Shown here piece by piece: positions 1 to 8,845 of a DNA stretch of 64,000 nt. The position numbers and the translations under genes were made by a program. Below the pieces are notes generated by a model, which was not told the origin of the DNA, did no database searches, and worked only from the letters and a program-made list of their open reading frames with translations. The stretch lies in assembly GCA_030272585.1 (NCBI GenBank), contig BSYQ01000007.1, forward strand, positions 3,538,001-3,602,000, in the 5' to 3' direction. Numbering within the stretch: position 1 is the first letter of the stretch; each line of letters starts with the position of its first letter. Source of the DNA: Bryopsis sp. KO-2023 (lineage: Eukaryota > Chlorophyta > Ulvophyceae > Bryopsidales > Bryopsidaceae).

Positions 1-836
1 GGACGCAGGAGAGCTCTCCAACCCATTGGAGCAGATGGCCAATACTTGCCCGTTCCAGCGCCACCTCCGCCTCCGCCTTCTCCCCCGCCTCCGCCTCCAG
101 CGCAAGGTCCACCACAAGCTCCAGCCCAGATTCCAGATCGATCCCGGGCTACAAGACGAGCGCTTAGGGATGCCAATAGAGCACAAGCTCAGGAGGTAAC
201 GTGCAGAGCTTCTTATTCTTTGATCTTCCCTCGTTAATCCTTTCTTACGTTTTTGCAAGATGGCCTGATGTTTAGTGAACTGTTGAAGAAGGCTTCTAAG
301 TTTATATGTGTGGTGTGCGTTCGTTTTTTTGGGTAGCGATCTAACGTTGTGAAGTTTTTTTCTCCTTCAAGACCGCCAGAGTCCCCGTGGTGGACATCAT
401 CGGAGAGGTATGTGATAGCATCGACAGATTTATTTTGTTAACCTGCTTTTAAAACGCCGTCTTGGCGACGGCGGCCCGACCGCGGTGTGAGGATCGCTCT
501 TGTGACGGGGGCGTTTACGTGGGCTGGGCTCTGTTTCCTTGGTAAAATCGAATTGAGATACGCGGAAGCGCCATCGGGGTCTTATCTCACCGTTTGTTTC
601 CTTTTTTTGCAGAACGAGAACGAAGTTTACCCCACGAACCGAGTCCAAAAAAGAAAACTCGAAGATGCGGAGAGAGCTGGTAAGTGGTTTTCGCTTTTTT
701 TTCGATCGCTGTCTTTTGCATTTTGACTCCCTCGCACCTCGTGATATTGAAACAAGCCTTTTTGGGAACAGTTGAAGAACCTATGGCCCCCGCGGAAGTC
801 AAGAGACGCTGCAAGGTCCTGAAAAAGATGCGCTAG
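1..836 (+). CDS. 3' end of an unidentified proline-rich, basic protein (partial, 4 exons)
   Basis: Four exons join in phase: up to 195, 372-407, 613-679 and 772-836, each bounded by GT and AG, ending in TAG at 834-836. The first exon enters from the left edge and encodes a Pro-rich stretch followed by an Arg/Ala-rich segment (RSRATRRALRDANRAQ). Two short exons follow, and the last ends in a basic tail (VKRRCKVLKKMR). Exon joins keep one open frame throughout, which supports a real gene. I do not recognise the family. The basic tail and Pro-rich linker would fit a nuclear or scaffold protein, but that is a guess. The start lies outside the window. Confidence 0.6.
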
Positions 837-1181
837 GAGGATGGGCTTTGGTGGTTGCAGCTATTTTTCATTGGAAAATCTCATTATCACAATTTGCAGG
901 GGTAGATTTATTGTCTATGGACCAGGCAGTCAAAAACATTTAGAGAATAGTGGGGAGGGACTGGAGCTAGAAAAGGTTAGGTTTGATATAGGAAGACTTT
1001 GTTGTAAGAAAAGTCCTTTTAGCACTCTGCATCTGTTCGAACAAAACTGCATGATGCAATTCACATGAAGGCTCAACTTGTGCAAATGCTGGCCCCAAAA
1101 TCAGGGAACCCATATAACGTTATTTCACGTCAGCACCTGGGATATCAATTTCAGCAGTAAGGGTTCCTGTGCTTTTCCAAC
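837..1181. other. Intergenic gap between partial gene and retrotransposon
   Basis: No coding potential or structured RNA recognised. Its right end (1177-1181, CCAAC) is the left copy of the retrotransposon target-site duplication. Confidence 0.5.
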
Positions 1182-1601
1182 TGTTAGTCTTTTAGCGCTA
1201 TACGAGGTAGTTTGGGATAGAGCCGAGGGTGGCTGACGCATGTGGGTTCACGAGTAAGACAGATTAGACCCAGAGTTTGGGGCATGCGTCAGCGTACTAC
1301 ACTTAGGGGTACTTAAGAGGCCCACTCGTTGTTTTGACGTTCACTTTACTTTGTAAGAACTCGGGATTCGTGGGATTGGTGTGTTCCCGCTTGTGTGTGT
1401 GTTTGTGTGTGTGTGTGTTAAGTGTTTGCCTGACGCAATCACTTCCCAACCCAAGTGCTCTAGTAGCGTTCACAACCGCGCTAGCTAGAGAGTTGTCTAA
1501 ACCAACAAACCCCACAAGTATACTTGCGTTAGCCAGCAAGTTATCACGAATCCAATCAATACAGCCGACCACTATTGCGTCACCCACAAGCTTCACTATC
1601 A
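1182..1601 (+). repeat. 5' LTR of the chromovirus
   Basis: A 420-bp direct repeat identical by eye to 10856-11275. It begins TGTTAG and ends TATCA, and includes an imperfect GT microsatellite (about 1393-1420) and four TGACGCA/TGCGTCA heptamers (1234, 1285, 1431, 1576). The short open frame inside it is present in both LTRs and has no recognisable product. Confidence 0.96.
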
Positions 1602-1603
1602 AT

Positions 1604-1620
1604 TGGTTTCGGAGCGAGGC
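1604..1620 (+). promoter_or_regulatory. Candidate primer-binding site
   Basis: TGGTTTCGGAGCGAGGC begins two bases after the LTR end, where a tRNA 3' CCA end would pair. It differs from the usual initiator-Met type (TGGTATCAGAGC), so the priming tRNA is not assigned. Confidence 0.6.
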
Positions 1621-1746
1621 AAGAACTTTAAGTTCTTGAGATCGAAACTTGTGAACGTGGCGCAACAAACGTTTTTGTTTGTTTGTTTGGTAGAGAGAAA
1701 CTCCAACCGTGGTTGTTGAGTACTCCCAAATAGTGGCTGAGAAATC

Positions 1747-4398
1747 ATGGCTGACCGTGAACACGCATTGGCAGTGCGCGAGCCTCAAGTTGAAGAGCCA
1801 GGGATTGAACCTGAGTTCGATGAGGAATTGCCTGACGCACCCAATGTTGTGTATCAACAAATAAACGTCCAGAATATCCACAATGTCCAGCAAGCAGCTG
1901 TCGACATAGACATGGGAGCTGATGCGGAAGCCTTAAGAGAGGATGTGGATGCGGTCCATGACCGTGTGGACGATTTAGCCCACGGGCTAAGGGGTCACCT
2001 GCAGCAAGTTGACCAGACACTGGGGCAGAGGCTCGCCCATACTGAGGCCTCTGTGTCGAACCAACTGGCTGGCGCATCAGAGGTGATCGGGCAGGCGCTG
2101 GAAACACAGCACCAGCATGCGCAACAGGTTGAGGCCACACAGCATGCGGTGGTGTCGCAACAGCAGAAGCTGGATTCAGTAGCGGCTCAACATAGTCGAT
2201 ACGAGCAGAGGCTATTACGCCAAGATATCGACCATAGGAAAGAAAGAGCCGAGATCAAAGCTTCTGTGGATGCAATAACGAGGAGAATGGATGCCGCAGA
2301 CATTCTAGCGGACTCTCGTTTTGCTGACCTAAAAGAAGCAACTGAAGCATCAGCACTTCAGTTAAAACAACTCTCCGAGTTATCCCTTGTTCAAGGGCGG
2401 AGAATTGAAGGCTTATTAGGAACTGTTGCGGATTCCAACGAAAAAGTCGAACGGACTCTAGAATTGTTTCGGGAGTCCTTGCACAAACAAGGTGCTGAGG
2501 TGAAGCGTTTGCAGAGCTCCAGAGTAGCAATTCAAAAAGATTTGATTGCCTTGGAGAAAAAGGCATCCAAAACCTGGGATCAGCAGCAAGATGCAGCTGA
2601 TGTGGTTGCCTTAAGATTATCTGGCCTGGAACGAAGCATGGAGGATGTGAGTGGCGGAAGTCAGAGTGCCCAAAGTGGAAGTGATGCTCGAGCAGTATCA
2701 CCAGAGCGTGAAGAATCAACTTCCCCTGAGCCTGAGGACTCAGCCTTTGGAATGCCGCTGCCGAAGAAATCAGTAAAGCAGTTGGCTGCATCATGGCCGC
2801 CACTGGACCAGAGCTTCGCGGTAGGAATGGTTGGGGCAGGAACCTCAACAATACCGGCTCCTCCAGCAGTACAGGTCGAGGAGGGTGAAATTGTTGCTGC
2901 AGAAGCACCACCATGCACTGCAGTGGACAGCGCACCAGACGCTGATTTCACATTCCCTCAATTGATACCTCCAAGTACAAGAGCTCAGCCTGGAGTACGC
3001 ATCTCAGAACCCGACTCTGCCGATGGATCACGTAGACCCACACGAACTAACCCAAGAGTTCTCTCCTCAGCAGAAGTGTTATATCAAATTGACCTTGAGC
3101 GTGCTAAGGCACAGGTCAGAGAAGAGAAAGGAAAAGAACCCATGCAGATTCCCACACGTACTGGAAGATTGGGACTTGGGTTAAGTGCTTTGGGAGCAAG
3201 GGTAGAAAATAATCCCTTTGCTGCACTTGGTTCATATGAGTCTACTGGTGGACCCAGTCGAGTTCCTCGCATGCGAGGTAACTTTGGAGACCCTGGTGAT
3301 GACGACCCAGATGATGATGGCGGTGATGGTTACCGCGACAGGCGAAACCGCCCACCTTCCCGCATTCCAGGTGCGCCTGATGGCGGAGGAGGTGGTGGCG
3401 GCGGTGGAGATGGTGGAGGCGGTGGACCTCCCGGTGGACCTCCTGATGGAGGTGGAGGTGGAGGTGGCGCTGGACCAGCAGGGCCAGGACCTCCTAGGCA
3501 AGGACAGTGGTTGCCTAGCACCGTCAAGTTGCAAATGCCTCGCGCATTTAACGGAAGTGGAGAACCAAAAGCCCGTAAATGGCAAGTGCTCATGACGCGG
3601 TACTTGAGAACCTGCGGAGTGCATGAAGCACAGTGGCAGTCGATTATGGCCACCAACCTTTATGGAGCTGCCTCGGATTGGTTAACGATGCAAGAGTTGA
3701 AAATTCACCGAGGTGAAAGACCACCCTTCCGTGACTGGATGGACTTCATGGATGGCTTAGCTACAGCTTTCGAATTCTCTAGTGATCGAGATGAAGCGTG
3801 GCGTGACCTCCATAAACTCAAGCAGACTGGAACCGTGAAACAGTTCGTTAAAGAGTTTCAGCGGTTAGTTTTGAGGATTCCAGACCTCGAAGAGGATCAC
3901 CAGTATTTGCTCTTCGTGGATGGACTTAAAAGTGAAGTTCAGAAGTTAGTCGCAGCAACGGTACCTCGAGATGTCGAGGCCGCCATCATATCCGCCGAAC
4001 GATTGGAAGCCCTTGGAGTTGGAACACAAGGCCAAGGAGGGCAAACCAATCAGAAAAAGAAAGGAGTCTGGCGTGGTGGAAGAAAGAAGAAAGGCCAGAA
4101 TCAGGGTCAGCAGCAGCAGAACCCCACACCACCAGCCCAAGCACCACCACAAGCTGCCGCAGGAGTGCAACAGCAGCAGCAACAGCAACAAGGACGAGGA
4201 GGAGGACGTGGTGGTGGTGGACGTGGACGCGGTGGTGGTAACCGTGGAAGAGGACAAGCCAATCAGGGAAGACAGAACCCCCAGGGGGGAGGGGGATATA
4301 ATTGTTATCTTTGTGGAAAGAAGGGTCACCCTGTGAGGCAATGTCCTAGATTGGAGGAGGTGAAAAACCTCCCCGATGTAAAAAAAATGTTAAACTGA
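1747..4398 (+). CDS. gag: Retrotransposon Gag polyprotein (883 aa)
   Basis: Structural protein that would assemble the cytoplasmic particle and bind element RNA. Residues about 60-320 are Gln/Glu/Lys-rich and coiled-coil-like. About 510-585 is low-complexity Asp/Gly/Pro. About 600-760 resembles the Ty3-type capsid domain (FNGSGEPKARKWQ through the LFVDGLKSE region). About 770-845 is Gln/Pro/RGG-rich, and a single CCHC zinc knuckle (CYLCGKKGHPVRQC) lies near residue 852. The start ATG at 1747 is 145 bp past the 5' LTR. The frame closes with TGA at 4396-4398, ten bases after an A-AAAAAA slippery run, so pol is reached by a -1 shift. At 883 aa it is long for a Ty3-type Gag because of the N-terminal coiled-coil extension. 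Confidence 0.93.
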   Translation: MADREHALAVREPQVEEPGIEPEFDEELPDAPNVVYQQINVQNIHNVQQAAVDIDMGADAEALREDVDAVHDRVDDLAHGLRGHLQQVDQTLGQRLAHTEASVSNQLAGASEVIGQALETQHQHAQQVEATQHAVVSQQQKLDSVAAQHSRYEQRLLRQDIDHRKERAEIKASVDAITRRMDAADILADSRFADLKEATEASALQLKQLSELSLVQGRRIEGLLGTVADSNEKVERTLELFRESLHKQGAEVKRLQSSRVAIQKDLIALEKKASKTWDQQQDAADVVALRLSGLERSMEDVSGGSQSAQSGSDARAVSPEREESTSPEPEDSAFGMPLPKKSVKQLAASWPPLDQSFAVGMVGAGTSTIPAPPAVQVEEGEIVAAEAPPCTAVDSAPDADFTFPQLIPPSTRAQPGVRISEPDSADGSRRPTRTNPRVLSSAEVLYQIDLERAKAQVREEKGKEPMQIPTRTGRLGLGLSALGARVENNPFAALGSYESTGGPSRVPRMRGNFGDPGDDDPDDDGGDGYRDRRNRPPSRIPGAPDGGGGGGGGGDGGGGGPPGGPPDGGGGGGGAGPAGPGPPRQGQWLPSTVKLQMPRAFNGSGEPKARKWQVLMTRYLRTCGVHEAQWQSIMATNLYGAASDWLTMQELKIHRGERPPFRDWMDFMDGLATAFEFSSDRDEAWRDLHKLKQTGTVKQFVKEFQRLVLRIPDLEEDHQYLLFVDGLKSEVQKLVAATVPRDVEAAIISAERLEALGVGTQGQGGQTNQKKKGVWRGGRKKKGQNQGQQQQNPTPPAQAPPQAAAGVQQQQQQQQGRGGGRGGGGRGRGGGNRGRGQANQGRQNPQGGGGYNCYLCGKKGHPVRQCPRLEEVKNLPDVKKMLN

Positions 4399-4433
4399 CC
4401 GCCAGGCAGGAAACTGCTTCGTCTGAGCCTGGC
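4380..4433 (+). promoter_or_regulatory. Programmed -1 ribosomal frameshift signal (gag-pol)
   Basis: In the gag frame GTA AAA AAA ATG gives the heptamer A AAA AAA at 4380-4386, a canonical X XXY YYZ slippery site just upstream of the gag stop. The pol frame is -1 to gag and is open through this point. Fourteen bases downstream GCCAGGC (4401-4407) can pair perfectly with GCCTGGC (4427-4433), leaving a 19-nt loop that could form a stimulatory stem or pseudoknot. Confidence 0.8.
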
Positions 4434-7400
4434 CGACGCAAACGTCGTAAGCGAAACAGAGTTCGTAGGCGGCGTAGGAAGCATAGATCAAAAGTAGGTG
4501 CCTCGAAAAAGGTTAAAAGTACTCACAGCGGAAAACCTGAGGAGCGGACTAGTACACCGCGTGAAGAGAGAACAGAGACACTCTCCACATCTACCCAATC
4601 GGCACATGACAACTGCGATTGGAAAAATGAACAGAAGGAAAGCACACCGGATGAGATGGACGCGCCTCATGCGTCATCTGCATCTCTTCCCTCTGTTAGT
4701 GAATCTGTGGGCTCATTGGAGTCGCAGAGTAGTCTACAGGAGTCCCTGCCTGCAGACGTAGACGATAGTGGGTCAGAAACAACCCAGCGGTCTACCACAG
4801 AGCGAGTTAATGTGTCAGAAGTTCGATCAACTTCGTCAACCAAGGGTGACACATGCCCTCTGTTAAAAATTCAAGAAGTGCCTGTGAGAGGGTACGAAGT
4901 AAAAGCACGGATCAAGACCACGGACCTTTATGCATTCATTGATTGTGGAAGTACCGCAAACTATATCAATGATAAGGTAGCGCGTGATCTCGGGTTGTCG
5001 ATTACACCAAGCTCCAAGAGAGCAATGTTGGCAAACGGAGATATTAAAGAACTGGCTGGCAGCTGTAACAACCTCCGAGTAAAGATAGGAGGGCTGAAGT
5101 GCAAAATGAAAGCGGATCTGTTCCCAGACCTCGGTTATGACCTAATATTGGGCATGCCTTGGTTGCAGAAAGAAAACCCCCGCATAGACTTTCAGCAGAA
5201 TGAGATTTCAGTTTGCAAAAACAGCCAAGTGTTTCATCTCCCGTTGCGTCATCCAACCCAAGAGAGTATTGAACCTGAACGAAAAGTACAGTCGATACTG
5301 CAAGAAGTGCCAGTGACTGAGTGTTCAGCTAAGAGAATGATGCGTCATCTCAAAACAGAGACAGCATTCATGGTTGTAGTGCAAGAGTCTGAAGAAAAAA
5401 CTTTAGGCCAACATGAATTGCCTGACGCAATAGAGCGAACACAGCCATTCAACACTGAGGATGAGATTGGCAAACTTATTCGTTCAGACACCCCTGCCGA
5501 AATTAAAAAGGTGGTAGAAAAACACCGTGGTGTGTTCCCTCGTGATTTACCCCCAGGGATCCCTCCGAAGAGAAAAGGTCATGAGTTTAAGATAGACCTG
5601 GAGGATCCAACACCTATCCATCGTCCAATATACAAGCTTTCACCAGCAGAGCTGGATGAAGTGAAAGCACAAGTGGACTACCTTCTGGAACAGAAGAAAA
5701 TCAAACCATCCGAGTCCCCTTGGGGCGCGCCAATCCTGTTTGTACCGAAAAAGGATGGAGGCTTAAGGATGTGTGTGGATTACAGGTGGATCAATAAGGT
5801 GACGGTGAAAAACCGGTATCCTTTACCCCTGCCAGAAGAATTGATGGATAGAGTGTTCAAAGCCAAAGTGTTCTCGAAGTTAGATCTGCGATCAGGCTAT
5901 TGGCAATTTCCAGTAAGGCCATCTGATACAGAGAAAACAGCGTTCCGCACGAGATACGGTCACTTTGAGTTTTTGGTAGCGCCTTTTGGGCTAACCAATT
6001 GCCCAGCGCAATTCCAAACTCTAGTGCAAGACCTACTCGCAGAGTTTTTAGATGATTTTGTTGTTGTCTTTATCGATGACATACTCATCTTCTCTGAAAA
6101 CATGGAACAGCATGCCGAACACTTAGAGAAAGTCCTATCGCGACTAGCAGAATATCAGCTTTTTGCTAAGGCAAGTAAAAGTGAGCTGGCTGTCGCAACA
6201 GTAGACTATCTTGGCTACCGCATTAGCGGAAGTGGGTTAAAACCACAGGAACAAAAAGTGAAGGCAGTGAAGGAGTGGAAGGAACTACAGAGTGTTAGTG
6301 ATGTACGTAGTTTCCTTGGAATGGTTTCATACTACAGGAAATTCATTCCCCAGTTTGCACATGTTGCTGGACCACTCCATGACTTAGTGAAAAAAGACCA
6401 TCCCTGGAGATGGGGACAGGTTGAGCGTGGCGCATTCAATGAACTGAAAAAGCGTTTAAGTCAAGCTCCCGTCCTTATTTTTCCAGATGCGTCACTGCCT
6501 TACACTGTGATCACTGATGCGTCGAATGAGGCCATCGGTGCCGTGTTAACACAGGATCACGGAGAGGGGCTACAGCCAATAGCTTACCTCTCACGTAGAT
6601 TCAAGCCTGCCGAGCTTAACTATGCACCATACGACAAAGAGTTGTGTGCAATATGTTATGCGATGGTGCAGTGGAGACATTACCTAGAAGGTTGTGCGGG
6701 TGGAGTAACAGTGTTCACTGACCACCAACCTCTGACGCATATTCTGTCGCAGAGGAACCTTTCTAGAACCCAAGCAAGATGGCTTGAGGCGGGGTACCTG
6801 ACTTCGATCAACCCCAAGATCTCCTATATCAAAGGCAAGGCTAATGTGTTAGCAGATGCTCTCTCCCGCAGTGTTCCTAAGCCCGTGGAAACTGCGATGA
6901 ACATTTCCACTTGGCAAGTGCATCAAGCAAGCCAAGATGAGTGGAAACAAGCCCTCCAAGCTGATAACTCCTTGGTGAAGATATTGCGGAAGCTTGAGAG
7001 TGGCGAGGAAGTTGAGGGATATTTCCTCAGAGAGGGAATACTCTGGACGGTCCCAAAGAGAGGATTAGTCGAGAAAGTGGTGGTTCCTAAAGGCCAGCGC
7101 AATAAGATTATGAAGGAGTGCCATGAGACACCTTCAGCCGGCCATACAGGACCAGCGCGAACAGGAGAAATCCTAGCGCGGCGATATTGGTGGAAGGGGT
7201 GGATGAATGAGTTGAAGGCATTTGTGCGCGAATGCCCTGTGTGCCAACAAATAAAGGCTGACACACAGAAGCCTATGGGCTTACTTCAACCCCTGCCAAT
7301 ACCTGAGCGGAAGTGGGAGCAGATTACCACTGACTTGGTGACAGATCTACCAGCATCCAATGGGTTTAGTGCTGTAGCTGTCTTTGTCGATAGACTTACC

Positions 7401-8396
7401 AAGTTTGTGCATTTCGCCCCATGTACTAAAGAGATTACCGCTGCAGGATACGCCCAACTTTTTATCGAACATGTTTACCGCAACCATGGCCTACCTAAAG
7501 TGATTGTGTCTGATAGAGACCCTCGCTTTACCAGCAAGTTCTGGCAGACGCTTTTTAAAGCTCTGGGTACAGAGATTCGTATGAGTACAGCTTACCACCC
7601 TCAGACGGATGGGCAGAGTGAGGTTACCATACGTACTCTGGAAAATTTTCTAAGGCCATATGCTGAGAGGTATCCCCATAAGTGGGTTGAGTATTTACCT
7701 ACAGCAGAGTTTGCAGCAAACAATGCAGTGAATGCGAGTACAGGGTTCGCACCTGCATACTTGATGTATGGGTACCATCCAGAAACACCAAACATTGGTG
7801 GGACGGCAACGCAATTTCAAGTGGAAGCAGTTAAGACTATGGTAGCACGGATGGCACAGGACTTAGATACCGCAAAAGCATATTACTCTAGAGCACAACA
7901 CAGAATGTGTGTGAGTGCAAACAAGAAGAGGAAAGATATTGCTTTTGAGAAAGGGGATAAAGTCCTGATAAAAAGCCGTTTTATTCCGTTGGCTGCTTTG
8001 AACAAAGTGAGTCCCAAACTGCGCCGTCGATTTGTGGGTCCCTTTGAAATTGTGGAGAAAATATCAAAGGTGGCTTACAGAGTTCAACTTCCGGAAACAT
8101 GGCTCATTCACCCAGTGTTTCATGTTTCTAAGTTCAAGCGTTATCACGCCTCGAGTGATAACAGCAGGCAGATACAACCTCCAGAAGGAGAGTTGATTGG
8201 TAGCGAAGTAGAGTATGAGGTCGAAAATATCCTAAGGGCTAGAGGTAAACGCAATCGTGAATACCTAGTGCTGTGGAAAGGATACGATCTACTTGACGCT
8301 ACTTGGGAACCTGAAGCTAATCTGGTTAACGCACCAGATATACTTCGCGCATTTAAAGAGAAAGAAAGAAAAGAGTTGCAGAAAGGAAGAGAATAG
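4386..8396 (+). CDS. pol: Retrotransposon Pol (protease, RT, RNase H, integrase, chromodomain)
   Basis: Read in the -1 frame from the slippery site; the first internal ATG is at 4656, giving 1246 aa from there. Residue positions below count from that ATG. The aspartic protease motif FIDCGSTANYI is near 93. Reverse transcriptase runs about 320-500 with LDLRSGYWQ and the catalytic FIDD near 469. RNase H starts at VITDASNEAIGAVL (about 614). The integrase HHCC zinc finger lies at about 820-865, with the two Asp near 893 and 952 and Glu near 988 (DD35E; SDRDPRF, GQSEVTIRTLENF). A C-terminal chromodomain (YLVLWKGYDLLDATWEP, about 1205) probably guides integration to marked chromatin. The basic segment between the shift site and 4656 (several Arg/Lys runs) is also open. 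No stop or frame break interrupts the enzyme domains. Confidence 0.96.
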   Translation, partial: NVKLTARQETASSEPGRRKRRKRNRVRRRRRKHRSKVGASKKVKSTHSGKPEERTSTPREERTETLSTSTQSAHDNCDWKNEQKESTPDEMDAPHASSASLPSVSESVGSLESQSSLQESLPADVDDSGSETTQRSTTERVNVSEVRSTSSTKGDTCPLLKIQEVPVRGYEVKARIKTTDLYAFIDCGSTANYINDKVARDLGLSITPSSKRAMLANGDIKELAGSCNNLRVKIGGLKCKMKADLFPDLGYDLILGMPWLQKENPRIDFQQNEISVCKNSQVFHLPLRHPTQESIEPERKVQSILQEVPVTECSAKRMMRHLKTETAFMVVVQESEEKTLGQHELPDAIERTQPFNTEDEIGKLIRSDTPAEIKKVVEKHRGVFPRDLPPGIPPKRKGHEFKIDLEDPTPIHRPIYKLSPAELDEVKAQVDYLLEQKKIKPSESPWGAPILFVPKKDGGLRMCVDYRWINKVTVKNRYPLPLPEELMDRVFKAKVFSKLDLRSGYWQFPVRPSDTEKTAFRTRYGHFEFLVAPFGLTNCPAQFQTLVQDLLAEFLDDFVVVFIDDILIFSENMEQHAEHLEKVLSRLAEYQLFAKASKSELAVATVDYLGYRISGSGLKPQEQKVKAVKEWKELQSVSDVRSFLGMVSYYRKFIPQFAHVAGPLHDLVKKDHPWRWGQVERGAFNELKKRLSQAPVLIFPDASLPYTVITDASNEAIGAVLTQDHGEGLQPIAYLSRRFKPAELNYAPYDKELCAICYAMVQWRHYLEGCAGGVTVFTDHQPLTHILSQRNLSRTQARWLEAGYLTSINPKISYIKGKANVLADALSRSVPKPVETAMNISTWQVHQASQDEWKQALQADNSLVKILRKLESGEEVEGYFLREGILWTVPKRGLVEKVVVPKGQRNKIMKECHETPSAGHTGPARTGEILARRYWWKGWMNELKAFVRECPVCQQIKADTQKPMGLLQPLPIPERKWEQITTDLVTDLPASNGFSAVAVFVDRLTKFVHFAPCTKEITAAGYAQLFIEHVYRNHGLPKVIVSDRDPRFTSKFWQTLFKALGTEIRMSTAYHPQTDGQSEVTIRTLENFLRPYAERYPHKWVEYLPTAEFAANNAVNASTGFAPAYLMYGYHPETPNIGGTATQFQVEAVKTMVARMAQDLDTAKAYYSRAQHRMCVSANKKRKDIAFEKGDKVLIKSRFIPLAALNKVSPKLRRRFVGPFEIVEKISKVAYRVQLPETWLIHPVFHVSKFKRYHASSDNSRQIQPPEGELIGSEVEYEVENILRARGKRNREYLVLWKGYDLLDATWEPEANLVNAPDILRAFKEKERKELQKGRE

Positions 8397-8845
8397 GGAA
8401 ACAGAGTGTTTGATGGCTAAGGTGGAACTCCTTATTGCAAGGGGGCGCGAAAAAGGATACCTTAGAAAAACTCTGTCGACTTCCAAACCAACTCTTTAAC
8501 TTTAATGCGTTAGGTGCCTAAGTTATTTGGCTGGCGCAGTAAGTGTAGCTTCAGTAGTACTTTAGAAACCGGGCAAACGATGTCACATTCGAGATAGTGT
8601 GGTTGTTCCGAGAAAACCCCTATCAAGTGACGTGTTGAGGTGGTCTTGACGAGACTCCAACCGAGCGAAACGTTGGTGTCTCACCCCAATAACTCAACGA
8701 GGAAAGTGTACGAGTCACCCAGCCTTATAAGCGCAGCCCTCGAACCATTTTGCCCTAGTGTTTGTGTAAACGGAGCGAGCTCCTGAGTGAAAAAGAGTCT
8801 AAAGACGCACAAACCGTTGTTATTTCTTTCTTTCCGACAAACATA
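8397..8845. other. Spacer between pol and ORF3
   Basis: About 450 bp separate the pol stop from the first ATG of ORF3. The ORF3 frame is already open from about 8762 but without an ATG. No recognised domain or hairpin was found. ORF3 must be expressed from a spliced or separately initiated RNA, or by internal initiation; the sequence does not show which. Confidence 0.4.

Noticed and set aside
1334-1639. 101-codon frame in the 5' LTR, also in the 3' LTR
   Set aside because: Starts in the LTR leader, low complexity from the GT repeat, and differs at the 3' end simply because the flanks differ.
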